Of a stretch of 64,000 bases of DNA, positions 47,777 through 55,951 are shown one piece after another. The DNA is from Halomonas sp. LBP4 (GTDB taxonomy: Bacteria; Pseudomonadota; Gammaproteobacteria; Pseudomonadales; Halomonadaceae). The notes under the pieces are model-generated. The model was given only the letters and a program-made list of their open reading frames with translations. It did not search any database and was not told the DNA's origin. The stretch lies in NCBI RefSeq assembly GCF_003202205.1, contig NZ_PDOG01000001.1, forward strand, positions 696,358-760,357. Direction: 5' to 3'. The stretch's first letter is position 1, and every line of letters begins with the position of its first letter. The translations under genes were made by a program, and so were the position numbers.

Positions 47777-48622
47777 TTGTCACTTGCCAAGCTCTTCGCC
47801 CTGATCCAGTACCCCCTGCCCCACCACCTGCTCTCGCGGCTGGTGGGCCGGTTCGCCGAATGCCGCCTGCCGTGGCTGAAGAACGTCCTGGTCCGCGCCT
47901 TCATCAAGCAGTTCAAGGTCGACATGACCGAGGCCGCCGAGCCCGACCCGACCGCCTATGCCACCTTCAACGACTTCTTCACCCGCGAGCTCAAGCCGGA
48001 GGCCCGCCCCCTCGGCGAGGGCGTGGTCAGCCCCGCCGACGGCACCCTCTCGCAGTTCGGCGCCATCGAGGCCGGCCAGCTGTTCCAGGCCAAGGGGCAC
48101 CGCTTCTCGGCCATGGAGCTCTTCGGCGGCGACGGCGAAGCGGCCAGGCGCTACCTGGGCGGCAGCTTCGCCACCGTCTATCTCTCGCCGAGCGACTACC
48201 ACCGGGTGCACATGCCACTGGCCGGCTCCCTGACCGAGATGGTCTATGTGCCGGGCCGGCTGTTCTCGGTGAACGCCGCCACCACCGAGCACGTGCCCAA
48301 CCTCTTCGCCCGCAACGAGCGCCTGGTGTGCCACTTCGACACCGAGTATGGGCCCATGGCGGTGGTATTGGTCGGCGCGATGATCGTCGCCGCCATCGAG
48401 ACGGTATGGGCCGGCCAGATCACACCGCTCTCCGGCGAGGTGCGGCGCATCCGCTTCGACACCCCGGTACGGCTCGCGAGGGGCGAGGAGATGGGCCGCT
48501 TCAAGCTCGGCTCCACCGTGGTGATGGGCTTCGCCGAATCGGCAAGCTTCGCCGATCTCGACCCCGGCGCCAAGGTGCGGATGGGTCAGTCGCTCGGTAG
48601 TCTTCCCCCCTGCGAGGGCTAG
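47777..48622 (+). CDS. psd: Phosphatidylserine decarboxylase proenzyme
   Basis: Makes phosphatidylethanolamine. The 281 residues start, by alignment to the family, at a TTG codon ([20 protein letters not shown]); no ATG or GTG fits, and the ribosome-binding site is poor (AAGAG, 10 bp away). Motifs: [46 protein letters not shown], and the self-cleavage site FKLGSTVV, where the Ser becomes the pyruvoyl group. Its stop overlaps the epmA stop on the other strand (shared CTAG). Confidence 0.95.
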   Translation: MSLAKLFALIQYPLPHHLLSRLVGRFAECRLPWLKNVLVRAFIKQFKVDMTEAAEPDPTAYATFNDFFTRELKPEARPLGEGVVSPADGTLSQFGAIEAGQLFQAKGHRFSAMELFGGDGEAARRYLGGSFATVYLSPSDYHRVHMPLAGSLTEMVYVPGRLFSVNAATTEHVPNLFARNERLVCHFDTEYGPMAVVLVGAMIVAAIETVWAGQITPLSGEVRRIRFDTPVRLARGEEMGRFKLGSTVVMGFAESASFADLDPGAKVRMGQSLGSLPPCEG

Positions 48623-49593
48623 CAACGCGGCGTGGCGAAGGCCATAACTTCCGCCACGTCTGCCCTGCCCAGGGCCAGCTGGACCAGCCGGTCGATGCCC
48701 AGGGCCACCCCGCTGCCGGCCGGCATGCCGTGCGCAAGCGCCGTCAGCAGCCGCTCGTCGACATCCACCTCGGGCAGGCCCAGCCGACGGCGGGCGGCGT
48801 TGTCCTCGGCGAAGCGGGCGCGCTGCTCCCCGGCATCGGTGAGCTCGTCGTAACCGTTGGCGAGTTCCAGCCCCGCCAGGTAGACCTCGAAGCGCGACGC
48901 CACCCAGGCGCCATCCTCGGGGTCGCGATGGCGCCGGGCCAAGGCCGCCTGGCTTGCCGGGTAGTCCACCACCACGTCCAGCCCGCCCCGGCCGAGGGTC
49001 GGCTCGATCGTCAGGCTCATCAGCAGGTCCAGGCAGTCGTCGCGGGAGGCATCGCTCATCTCGAGTCCGCCCGCGTCGCCGGCCAGCCGCTGCAGTTCGG
49101 CAAGCGGAGCCGTGAACGGGTCGCGCCCCAGCGCCTCGCGGAACAGCTCGCGGTAGCGGCGCCGCCGCAACGGGCCCGGATCTCGCCCCAGCACGGCACG
49201 GATCAGCTCGGCGGTCTCCTCGATCAGCTCATCGAGGGCGAACCCCGGCCGATACCACTCCAGCATGGTGAATTCGACGTTGTGGCGCCGCCCCACCTCG
49301 CCGTCGCGGAAACTGCGCGCCAGCTGGAAGATGGGGCCGCTGCCGGCGGCCAGCAGCCGCTTCATGTGGAACTCCGGCGAGGTCTGCAGCCAGAGCCGCT
49401 CACGGCCGGCCGGCGTCGTGGCCTCGGTGCACAGCGAGGCCAGGTGCACGTCGGTGCTGCCGCCGTGCCCCAGCACCGGGGTCTCCACCTCGAGCACCCC
49501 GCGGCCGGCGAAGAAGGCCCGCACCTCGGCGAGCAACCGCGCCCGCTCGCGCAGGGTCTCGAGGGTGGCAGTGGGCTGCCAGTCGCTTGCCAT
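48619..49593 (-). CDS. epmA: EF-P--(R)-beta-lysine ligase
   Basis: Truncated class II lysyl-tRNA-synthetase paralogue that attaches (R)-beta-lysine to Lys34 of elongation factor P. The 324 residues (E. coli 325) start [20 protein letters not shown]. Synthetase motifs: [37 protein letters not shown] (motif 2), [10 protein letters not shown] and [11 protein letters not shown] (motif 3); there is no anticodon-binding domain. Its stop shares CTAG with psd. It lies 194 bp downstream of efp on the same strand, with copy B of the 112-bp element in between. Confidence 0.95.
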   Translation of the reverse strand: MASDWQPTATLETLRERARLLAEVRAFFAGRGVLEVETPVLGHGGSTDVHLASLCTEATTPAGRERLWLQTSPEFHMKRLLAAGSGPIFQLARSFRDGEVGRRHNVEFTMLEWYRPGFALDELIEETAELIRAVLGRDPGPLRRRRYRELFREALGRDPFTAPLAELQRLAGDAGGLEMSDASRDDCLDLLMSLTIEPTLGRGGLDVVVDYPASQAALARRHRDPEDGAWVASRFEVYLAGLELANGYDELTDAGEQRARFAEDNAARRRLGLPEVDVDERLLTALAHGMPAGSGVALGIDRLVQLALGRADVAEVMAFATPRC

Positions 49594-49614
49594 AGCACCA
49601 TCCTCTACCTACGC

Positions 49615-49640
49615 GAAGGCCACGCCGAAGCGTGGCCTTC
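49615..49640 (-). other. Hairpin with UUCG tetraloop upstream of epmA
   Basis: On the minus strand an 11-bp perfect stem (GAAGGCCACGC / GCGTGGCCTTC) is closed by C(UUCG)G, one of the most stable RNA tetraloops. It ends 22 bp before the epmA start and has no T-run, so it may protect or stage the efp-epmA message. Confidence 0.55.
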
Positions 49641-49647
49641 AGGAGCC

Positions 49648-49759
49648 GCGCCTTGCCCGGCGACAGGCCGTCGCGGAGGCGCTGTGAACCCTTGCCTGGG
49701 CGCTACCTTTGTCATTCCTGACAAATGACCTCCGCTTCGCCCTGTCCCCGGCGCCGCTC
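49648..49759. repeat. 112-bp imperfect-palindrome element, copy B
   Basis: Same orientation and exact length as copies A and C. Inner-hairpin pair 65/74 is T-A here (C-G in A) and outer pair 27/87 is C-G here (A-T in A). It sits 28 bp downstream of the efp stop and before epmA. Confidence 0.92.
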
Positions 49760-49783
49760 GTAGCTCCTAGCTCTTAGCTCAAT
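49756..49783. repeat. Array with 7-bp period next to copy B
   Basis: Four heptads GCTCGTA, GCTCCTA, GCTCTTA, GCTCAAT directly continue from the 112-bp element to just before the efp stop. Confidence 0.75.
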
Positions 49784-49787
49784 ACAA

Positions 49788-50354
49788 TCAGGCGCGAGAG
49801 ACGTACTCGCCGGAGCGCGTATCGACCTTCAGCACCTCGCCCTGGTTGATGAACAGCGGCACGCGGACCACGGCACCGGAGGAGAGGGTCGCCGGCTTGG
49901 AGCCGCCCTGGGCGGTGTCGCCCTTGAGGCCCGGGTCGGTCTCGACCACCTCCAGCTCGATGAAATTGGGCGGGCTGACGGCGATGGCGTTATCGTTCCA
50001 CAGGGTCACGGTGTAGGGCACCTGCTCCTTGAGCCACTTCTCGGTGTCGCCCAGGGCCTTCTTCTCCACGGCGTACTGCTCGAAGGAGCCGTCGGTCTTC
50101 ATGAAGTGCCACATGTCGCCGTCGGTATAGAGGTACTCCATCTCCAGCTCGAGGACATCGGCGCCTTCGAGGGATTCGCCGGACTTGAAGGTCCGCTCCC
50201 AAACGCGGCCGGTGATCAGGTTGCGCAGCTTGACGCGATTGAACGCCTGTCCCTTGCCGGGCTTGACGAATTCGTTCTCGACGATGGTGCAGGGATCGCC
50301 GTCCAGCATCACCTTCAGACCGCCCTTGAATTCGTTGGTAGAATAGTTCGCCAT
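49788..50354 (-). CDS. efp: Elongation factor P
   Basis: Relieves ribosome stalling at polyproline stretches. The 188 residues start [20 protein letters not shown]. Lys34 in KPGKGQAF is the residue modified with beta-lysine; epmA and epmB flank the gene, so this organism uses the E. coli-type modification rather than rhamnosylation of an arginine. All three domains are complete ([30 protein letters not shown]). Divergent from epmB. Confidence 0.98.
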   Translation of the reverse strand: MANYSTNEFKGGLKVMLDGDPCTIVENEFVKPGKGQAFNRVKLRNLITGRVWERTFKSGESLEGADVLELEMEYLYTDGDMWHFMKTDGSFEQYAVEKKALGDTEKWLKEQVPYTVTLWNDNAIAVSPPNFIELEVVETDPGLKGDTAQGGSKPATLSSGAVVRVPLFINQGEVLKVDTRSGEYVSRA

Positions 50355-50462
50355 GATCTCTCACCCATATTCGGGCGCGCCGCCGGCCAGTGCCGGTGGC
50401 GCACCCAAGCAAACGAAGTTCGACGAGGGCTCGCCCCTCGCCCGCATTGACTGGTGTGCCGC

Positions 50463-51500
50463 ATGATAACCCGAAGCCCCGCCCTTTTGCAGCGTCCCGA
50501 CCGGGAGGCCCGGCCGCTGGCCCTCGCCGCCCCCTGGCAGACCCAGCTGTCCCGGGCGATCCGCGACCCGCACGAGCTGTGCCGGCGCCTCGGCCTGGAT
50601 GACGCCTGGCTGCCGGGCGCCGAGGCCGGGCACGGCCTCTTCGAGGTGCGGGTGCCGGAGGCCTATCTCGCACGCATCCGCCCCGGCGATCCCCACGACC
50701 CGCTGCTGCGCCAGGTGCTGCCGCTGGCTGCCGAGGCTGCCTCGGCCAGCGGCTTCGTCGACGATCCGCTGGCCGAAGCCGACCACGCGCCGGCGCCGGG
50801 GCTGATCCACAAGTACCGGGGACGCGTGCTGCTGATCGCCAGCCCCGCCTGTGCGGTGAACTGCCGCTACTGCTTCCGCCGTCACTTCCCCTATGAGGAC
50901 AATTCGCCCTCCCGGGCCCAGTGGCAGCAGTCGCTGGGCTATCTGCGCGAGGACGCCTCGATACGGGAAGCGATCCTTTCCGGCGGCGACCCCCTGGCCG
51001 CCAGCGACCGCCGGCTCGCCTGGCTGGTGGAGCGGCTCGAGGCCATCCCCCACCTGAAGCGGTTGCGCATTCACACCCGGCTGCCGGTGGTGATCCCCGA
51101 CCGCATCGACGGCGCCCTGCTCGACTGGCTCGCGGCCACCCGATTGCAGAGGGTGATGGTGCTGCATATCAATCACCCCGGCGAGATCGACGACGCCGTG
51201 GTCGCTGCCTGTGAACGACTGAAGCAGATCGGCGTGACTCTGCTCAACCAGAGCGTGCTGCTGCGCGGCGTCAACGACGACGTCGGCACCCTGGCCGCGC
51301 TCTCCGAGCGGCTGTTCGAGGCGGGGGTGCTGCCCTACTACCTGCATGTGCTCGACCCGGTGGCCGGTGCCGCCCATTTCGACGTGCCGGATAACGAGGC
51401 CCGCGAGCTGGTCGCGGGCCTGAGAGAGATGCTGCCGGGTTTCCTGATGCCGCGGCTGGTGCGGGAGATCCCCGGTGAGGCCAGCAAGACGCCCTTATAA
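50463..51500 (+). CDS. epmB: EF-P beta-lysylation protein (radical SAM lysine 2,3-aminomutase)
   Basis: Converts L-alpha-lysine to (R)-beta-lysine for EpmA. The 345 residues start MITRSPALLQRPDREARPLA; an in-frame GTG three codons upstream is possible. The radical-SAM cluster motif is CAVNCRYCFRRHFPY, followed by AILSGGDPLAASD, RIHTRLPVVIP and the PLP-binding region near LLNQSVLLRGVND. It is shorter than clostridial KamA (about 415 aa), as expected for EpmB. Divergent from efp; ends in a strong terminator. Confidence 0.95.
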   Translation: MITRSPALLQRPDREARPLALAAPWQTQLSRAIRDPHELCRRLGLDDAWLPGAEAGHGLFEVRVPEAYLARIRPGDPHDPLLRQVLPLAAEAASASGFVDDPLAEADHAPAPGLIHKYRGRVLLIASPACAVNCRYCFRRHFPYEDNSPSRAQWQQSLGYLREDASIREAILSGGDPLAASDRRLAWLVERLEAIPHLKRLRIHTRLPVVIPDRIDGALLDWLAATRLQRVMVLHINHPGEIDDAVVAACERLKQIGVTLLNQSVLLRGVNDDVGTLAALSERLFEAGVLPYYLHVLDPVAGAAHFDVPDNEARELVAGLREMLPGFLMPRLVREIPGEASKTPL

Positions 51501-51528
51501 GCTGTAAGCCTTAAGCCGTAAGCTATAA
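51501..51528. repeat. Array with 7-bp period after epmB (left arm)
   Basis: Four heptads GCTGTAA, GCCTTAA, GCCGTAA, GCTATAA start at the base after the epmB stop. With 51564-51591 they flank the terminator as an inverted pair. Confidence 0.8.
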
Positions 51529-51534
51529 GTTAAC

Positions 51535-51565
51535 CCCCCAAGGCATGACACCTTGGGGGTTTCTT
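51535..51565. terminator. Terminator between epmB and leuA
   Basis: Nine-bp stem CCCCCAAGG / CCTTGGGGG with a 7-nt loop, followed by TTTCTT on the plus strand and GGTTAACTT on the minus strand. It serves epmB and probably also leuA, which converges on it. Confidence 0.82.
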
Positions 51566-51591
51566 ATGGCTTAAAGCTTTCAGCTTATGGC
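51564..51591. repeat. Array with 7-bp period before the leuA stop (right arm)
   Basis: Four heptads TTATGGC, TTAAAGC, TTTCAGC, TTATGGC: the reverse-complement style (GCCATAA, GCTGAAA, GCTTTAA, GCCATAA) of the left arm at 51501. Confidence 0.8.
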
Positions 51592-51610
51592 TGCCGACCG
51601 GCGAAGCCAG

Positions 51611-53317
51611 TCAGGCCAGCGTGGCCGCGGTCACATTGGCCGCCGGTTCCGCGGTGGAAACGTGGCGGTTGATGGCGCTCATCACCGCCTTCATGGAGGC
51701 GCTGGTGATGCTCTCGTCGGTGCCCACGCCGAACACCGCCTTGCCGTCGATGCGCACCTCCACGTAGGCGATCGCCTCGGCGTCCGCGCCCTGGCCGCGG
51801 GAGTGCTCGTGGTAGTCGATGATCTCGACGTCATGGCCGGCCGCCGCCAGGGCCTTGATGAAGGCCGCCAGCGGGCCGTTGCCCTCGCCGCGTATCGCCT
51901 GGCGCTCGCCGTTCGCCTCGATGCTCGCCTCCAGGCTCACCCGGGGGCTGTCGGGCTCGGAGGAGAGCCGATGGTTGATCAGCGCGAAGGGCGCGCGCCG
52001 CTCCAGGTATTCGTCGGCGAAGGCCTGGTAGATCATCTGCGAGGTGATCTCCTTGCCCGTGCGGTCGGCGACCTCCTGCACCACCTGGCTGAACTCGATG
52101 GAGAGCCGACGCGGCAGCTCGATGCCGTGCTCCTGCTCGAGCAGGTAGGAGACCCCGCCCTTGCCCGACTGGCTGTTGACCCGGATCACCGCCTCGTAGC
52201 TGCGCCCCACGTCGAGCGGATCGATGGGCAGGTAGGGCACCTCCCAGACCGCATCGGGGTTGGCGCGCCGCTCGGTCATGCCCTTCTTGATGGCATCCTG
52301 GTGGGAGCCGGAGAAGGCGGTGAAGACCAGGTCGCCCACATAGGGGTGGCGCGGGTGCACCGGCAACTGGTTGCAGTACTCCACCTCGCGCATGATCGGC
52401 GTGATGTTGGAGAAGTCGAGCCCCGGGTGCACGCCCTGGGTGTAGAGGTTCATGGCGAGGGTGACGATGTCAACGTTGCCGGTGCGCTCGCCGTTGCCGA
52501 ACAGGGTACCCTCGACGCGGTCGGCGCCGGCCATCACGGTGAGCTCGGCTGCGGCCACGCCGGAACCGCGGTCGTTGTGCGGATGCACGCTGACGATCAG
52601 GCCGTCGCGGCCCTTGACGTTGCGGCAGAACCATTCGACCTGGTCGGCGTAGTTGTTGGGGGTGGCCACTTCCACGGTGGCCGGCAGGTTGACGATCATG
52701 CGCTTGTCGGGTGTGGCGCCGTAGGCCTCCATGACGGCCTCGACGATCTCCCTGGCGAAGTCCATCTCGGTGGTGGTGAACAGCTCCGGCGAGTACTGGA
52801 AGGTCCAGTTCGTCTCCGGGGCCGCCTCCATGCGGCTTCGAATCTGCGCGGTTGCGTCCACGGCGATCTGGATGCACTCGGGCTTGCTGACGTTGAACAC
52901 CACGCGGCGGAACACCGGGTCGGTGGCGTTGTAGACGTGGACGATGGCGTTCTTCGCCCCCTGCAGCGCCTCGAAGGTGCGGTCGATCAGGTGGGGGCGG
53001 GCCTGGGTCAGCACCTGGATGGTGACGTCATCGGGCACCTTGTCCTGCTCGATCAGCGCACGCACGAAGTCGAAATCGGTCTGGGAGGCCGAGGGGAAGC
53101 CCACCTCGATCTGCTTGAAGCCGACCTTCACCAGCAGGTCGAAGAAGCGCTGCTTGCGCTCATGGTCCATGGGGTCGATCAGCGACTGGTTGCCATCGCG
53201 CAGGTCGACGCTACACCACAGCGGGGGAGTCTCGATGCGGCGGTTCGGCCACTGGCGGTCCGGCAGATCGACGGCGACGAAGGGGCGATACTTGGTGGCG
53301 GGGTTGTCGAGCATCAT
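51611..53317 (-). CDS. leuA: 2-isopropylmalate synthase
   Basis: First committed step of leucine synthesis: condenses 2-ketoisovalerate with acetyl-CoA. The 568 residues start [26 protein letters not shown] lies upstream. The TIM barrel contains [24 protein letters not shown] (metal-binding HxH) and [10 protein letters not shown]; the C-terminal regulatory domain (about 440-568), which binds leucine in this family, is complete. It is the longer LeuA type found in Pseudomonas and Mycobacterium, not the 523-aa enteric form. Expression is probably attenuated by the leader at 53562-53618. Confidence 0.95.
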   Translation of the reverse strand: MMLDNPATKYRPFVAVDLPDRQWPNRRIETPPLWCSVDLRDGNQSLIDPMDHERKQRFFDLLVKVGFKQIEVGFPSASQTDFDFVRALIEQDKVPDDVTIQVLTQARPHLIDRTFEALQGAKNAIVHVYNATDPVFRRVVFNVSKPECIQIAVDATAQIRSRMEAAPETNWTFQYSPELFTTTEMDFAREIVEAVMEAYGATPDKRMIVNLPATVEVATPNNYADQVEWFCRNVKGRDGLIVSVHPHNDRGSGVAAAELTVMAGADRVEGTLFGNGERTGNVDIVTLAMNLYTQGVHPGLDFSNITPIMREVEYCNQLPVHPRHPYVGDLVFTAFSGSHQDAIKKGMTERRANPDAVWEVPYLPIDPLDVGRSYEAVIRVNSQSGKGGVSYLLEQEHGIELPRRLSIEFSQVVQEVADRTGKEITSQMIYQAFADEYLERRAPFALINHRLSSEPDSPRVSLEASIEANGERQAIRGEGNGPLAAFIKALAAAGHDVEIIDYHEHSRGQGADAEAIAYVEVRIDGKAVFGVGTDESITSASMKAVMSAINRHVSTAEPAANVTAATLA

Positions 53318-53382
53318 GGTGGCATTCTCCCTGGGCTGGCGACGCTGGTGTTCGGAAGTCGGGCGGCATTCAGAAACGGCAA

Positions 53383-53412
53383 CGCCCCGGATGCATCGAG
53401 CATACCGGGGCG
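53383..53412 (-). promoter_or_regulatory. Second hairpin in the leuA leader
   Basis: Eight-bp CGCCCCGG / CCGGGGCG stem extended by ATGC/GCAT, 66 bp before the leuA start. The exit reads GTTGCCGTTTC, too poor in U for a certain terminator. It may be an extra pause or translation-control structure. Confidence 0.35.
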
Positions 53413-53526
53413 CCGGGGCACGCAGCAAAACGATTCGCGCGGCCGACAACGACCATGCGAGAACCGCGACTACTGCGGACAAGAATTCGGACGGAAGACA
53501 TTTCGACACCTCGACTGACCTGGACT

Positions 53527-53550
53527 CAAAAATGCGATGCGCAGCGCATC
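53527..53550 (-). terminator. leuA attenuator terminator
   Basis: On the minus strand ATGCG - 8 nt - CGCAT is followed at once by TTTTT; an overlapping alternative stem GATGCGC/GCGCATC can also form. It begins 12 bp after the leader-peptide stop, the position expected of an attenuator. Confidence 0.7.
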
Positions 53551-53561
53551 ACCCGGCACGA

Positions 53562-53618
53562 TCAAAGGCCGGTTAGTAGTCGTAGGTCCAGGCTGGGGTG
53601 ACGAAATTCAGTGTTCAT
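53562..53618 (-). CDS. leuL: leuA leader peptide (attenuation control)
   Basis: 18-residue peptide MNTEFRHPSLDLRLLTGL with five leucines, three of them rare CTA codons in this GC-rich genome, two of those adjacent. A hairpin with a T-run follows 12 bp after the stop, and leuA lies 245 bp downstream. This is the layout of leucine-operon attenuation: ribosome stalling at Leu codons prevents the terminator from forming. Oddity: AGGGAG is only one base from the ATG, so initiation may be weak, or the transcript may begin at or near the ATG. Confidence 0.72.
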   Translation of the reverse strand: MNTEFRHPSLDLRLLTGL

Positions 53619-53648
53619 GCTCCCTAGAGAATCAGCATGCGACGCCCT

Positions 53649-53654
53649 TGTCAA
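53649..53654 (-). promoter_or_regulatory. Possible -35 box (TTGACA) upstream of the leuA leader
   Basis: Perfect TTGACA on the minus strand, but the hexamer 17 bp downstream is TTCTCT, a poor -10 box, and would place the start site at the leader ATG. Recorded as a weak candidate only. Confidence 0.3.
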
Positions 53655-53675
53655 GCCGGGCCGCCATTTCTGTCC

Positions 53676-53830
53676 TCATGGCGCCTCGGCTTCGGCATGG
53701 CGCCACCAGTGGAACAGGGCCTCCGGCTCGCGGCCCCGAAACGACGGCCGGCGTTGTCCAGGGCCAGCTCGGCGAAGGCCGCGAAGTCGCTGTCGCGGGC
53801 ATCGAGGCCGGATGACTCCTTGTCAGGCAC
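53676..53830 (-). pseudogene. Possible small ORF with a frameshift, downstream of the sodium channel
   Basis: Starting from a GTG 21 bp after the channel stop, the frame reads VPDKESSGLDARDSDFAAFA and on to DNAGRRF with strong GC3 bias. About 95 bases in, that bias switches to another frame, which reads GREPEALFHWWRHAEAEAP and then stop. The joined length (155 nt) is one base short of a whole number of codons, as expected for a single-base deletion in a gene of about 51 residues. I do not recognise the product; a sequencing error is an alternative. Confidence 0.35.
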
Positions 53831-53851
53831 AGGCGGCGCGGGAATGGTCCC

Positions 53852-54685
53852 CTATTCGCCCCGCCGCTCGAGCAGCGCCTCCATCCGCGAGAGCTGGTCG
53901 CGCATCTGGCGCACGTCGCTGCGCAGGCCGTGCAGCTCGGCGGCCTCCCCCGTGCCGCTCTCGAGCTCGATCTGCGCGCTCTCCTTCTGCATCACGTCGA
54001 GCACGATGCCGATCATCATGTTGAGGAAGATGAAGGCGTTGAGGAAGATGAAGGTCAGGAAGTAGATCCAGGCGTAGGGGTAGTGCTCCATGATGGGGTA
54101 GAGCACCGCGGTGGCCCAGCTCTCGAAGGTGGCGACCTGGAACAGCGTCAGCATGGCCAGCGAGATGTTGCCCCACAGCTGCTCGTCGACGCTGGCGAAC
54201 AGGAAACTGCCGATGGCGCCGTAGATGTAGAAGATGATGAACATCAGCAGCGCCACGTAGCCCATGCGCGGGATCGACTTGAACAGCGCCGCGATCAGCA
54301 TGCGCAGCTCGGGGATCATCGATACCAGGCGCAGCACCCGGAAGATCCGCAGCAGGCGCGCCAGCAATACCATCTCCGAGTCGTCCAGGGGAACCAGGCT
54401 GGCGGTGACGATCAGGAAGTCGAAGACGTTCCAGCCCCGCTTGAAGAAGTCGCGCAGGCGCTTCTCCGCCGCCATGCGGATCAGGATCTCCACCAGGAAG
54501 AACACCGTCACCGCCGTGTCGAGCAGCAGCAGCCACTCCTGGAAGGGGCTGACCTCCTCCTCGTAGGTCTTGGCGCCGATCAGCAGCGCCGAGACGACGA
54601 TGATGGTGATCACCGTCAGCTCGAAGGCCTTGTGGGCGCGCAGCCGCTCGAAGCGGCCGCGCCAGGTCTCGAAGGTCGTGCTCAC
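53852..54685 (-). CDS. Bacterial voltage-gated sodium channel (NaChBac-type)
   Basis: Single-domain six-helix channel that assembles as a tetramer in the inner membrane. The 277 residues start MSTTFETWRGRFERLRAHKA at a GTG whose ribosome-binding site (GGAGGAG) overlaps the serB stop. S4 carries regularly spaced arginines (LARLLRIFRVLRLVSMIPELR). The selectivity filter TLFQVATFESWA keeps the Leu-Glu-Ser-Trp-like pattern of sodium-selective BacNav channels. S6 (FIFLNMMIGIVLDVMQ) leads to a C-terminal coiled coil (ELHGLRSDVRQMRDQLSRMEALL). Coupled to serB; a halophile or marine link is plausible. Confidence 0.92.
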   Translation of the reverse strand: MSTTFETWRGRFERLRAHKAFELTVITIIVVSALLIGAKTYEEEVSPFQEWLLLLDTAVTVFFLVEILIRMAAEKRLRDFFKRGWNVFDFLIVTASLVPLDDSEMVLLARLLRIFRVLRLVSMIPELRMLIAALFKSIPRMGYVALLMFIIFYIYGAIGSFLFASVDEQLWGNISLAMLTLFQVATFESWATAVLYPIMEHYPYAWIYFLTFIFLNAFIFLNMMIGIVLDVMQKESAQIELESGTGEAAELHGLRSDVRQMRDQLSRMEALLERRGE

Positions 54686-54689
54686 GGCC

Positions 54690-55910
54690 CTACTCCTCCA
54701 GATCCACCTGGCGATAGCCGATCAGGTAGAGCACCGCATCGAGGCCCAGGGTCGAAATGGAGTGGCGGGCCTGGCTGCGCACCAGCGGCTTGGCACGGAA
54801 GGCGATGCCGAGCCCGGCGGCGGCCAGCATCTTGAGGTCGTTGGCACCGTCGCCCACGGCGATGGTCTGCTCCATGGCGAACCCCTCGCGCGCGGCGATC
54901 TCGCGCAGCAGCGCCGCCTTGCGGTCGGCGTCGAGGATCGGCTCGCGCACCTCGCCGGTGACCTTGCCGTTCTCGATTACCAGCTCGTTGGCATGGATCT
55001 CGTCGAAACCGAGCCGCTCCTGCAGGTGGCGGGCGAAGTAGGTGAAGCCCCCGGAGAGGATCGCGGTGCGATAGCCCAGCCGCTTGAGCTGCGTCATCAG
55101 CCGCTCGACGCCATCCATCAGCGGCAGCTCCTCGGCGATCTCGGCGAGCACCGACTCATCGAGTCCCTTCAGCTTGCTCATGCGCTCGCGGAAGCTCTGC
55201 TGGAAATCCAGCTCGCCGCGCATGGCCCGCTCGGTGACCGCGGCGACCTCGTCGCCGACGCCGTGACGCCGCGCGAGCTCGTCGATCACCTCGGTCTTGA
55301 TCAGGGTGGAGTCCATGTCGAAGCAGACCAGGCGACGGTGGCGACGCCAGATGGAGTCCTCCTGGATGGCGATGTCGACGCCATGCATGGCGCCCAGCGC
55401 CAGGGCCTTCTCGCGCAGGGCATCGAGGTCGATCTCCTCGCCGCGCAGCCAGCATTCCACGCAGGCACCGCTGATGCTCGCGTGTTCGTGGGGCACGCCG
55501 CCGTCCAGCGGCTCGCGGCCGGAGAGGCGATGGATCAGTTCCACGGTCAGGCCATGCTCGGCGGTCAGCGCCCCCACCTCGGCGAGGATCCCCGCCGGCA
55601 GGTGCGGCGCCAGCAGCGTCAGGATCAACCGCGGCTGGCTGGCGTGGGCACTCCAGCGCTGATAGTCCTCGGCGCTGACCTGGATCGCCTGGACGTCGAG
55701 ACCCAGGGCGTCGCCGGCGGCGGTCAGGGCGCCCTCCAGGTCGTTGTCCTGGCCGAGCCCCACCAGGGCCTCCAGGGAGAGCATGTCGAAGGTCACGCTC
55801 TGGTTGATGTCCAGCAGGCGGGCGCCGCTGGTGGCAAGGGCCTTGCCCAGGCCGGCCAGCTGGCCGGGACGCGCCGTGCCGGTGGCGCGAATCAGTACTC
55901 GTCGTGTCAT
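54690..55910 (-). CDS. serB: Phosphoserine phosphatase
   Basis: Last step of serine synthesis. The 406 residues start MTRRVLIRATGTARPGQLAG after TGAGG. An ACT-like N-terminal half (about 1-180) precedes the HAD core: FDMDSTLIKTEVID (motif I, nucleophile Asp), ILSGGFTYFA (II), RKAALLREIA (III) and AVGDGANDLKML (IV). The long ACT-containing form resembles the Pseudomonas and mycobacterial enzyme. The sodium-channel start follows its stop by four bases, so the two are one transcript. Confidence 0.95.
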   Translation of the reverse strand: MTRRVLIRATGTARPGQLAGLGKALATSGARLLDINQSVTFDMLSLEALVGLGQDNDLEGALTAAGDALGLDVQAIQVSAEDYQRWSAHASQPRLILTLLAPHLPAGILAEVGALTAEHGLTVELIHRLSGREPLDGGVPHEHASISGACVECWLRGEEIDLDALREKALALGAMHGVDIAIQEDSIWRRHRRLVCFDMDSTLIKTEVIDELARRHGVGDEVAAVTERAMRGELDFQQSFRERMSKLKGLDESVLAEIAEELPLMDGVERLMTQLKRLGYRTAILSGGFTYFARHLQERLGFDEIHANELVIENGKVTGEVREPILDADRKAALLREIAAREGFAMEQTIAVGDGANDLKMLAAAGLGIAFRAKPLVRSQARHSISTLGLDAVLYLIGYRQVDLEE

Positions 55911-55951
55911 GGTTGCCTCAAAATCCGAGCGTACCCAATACGCTGATTGAG

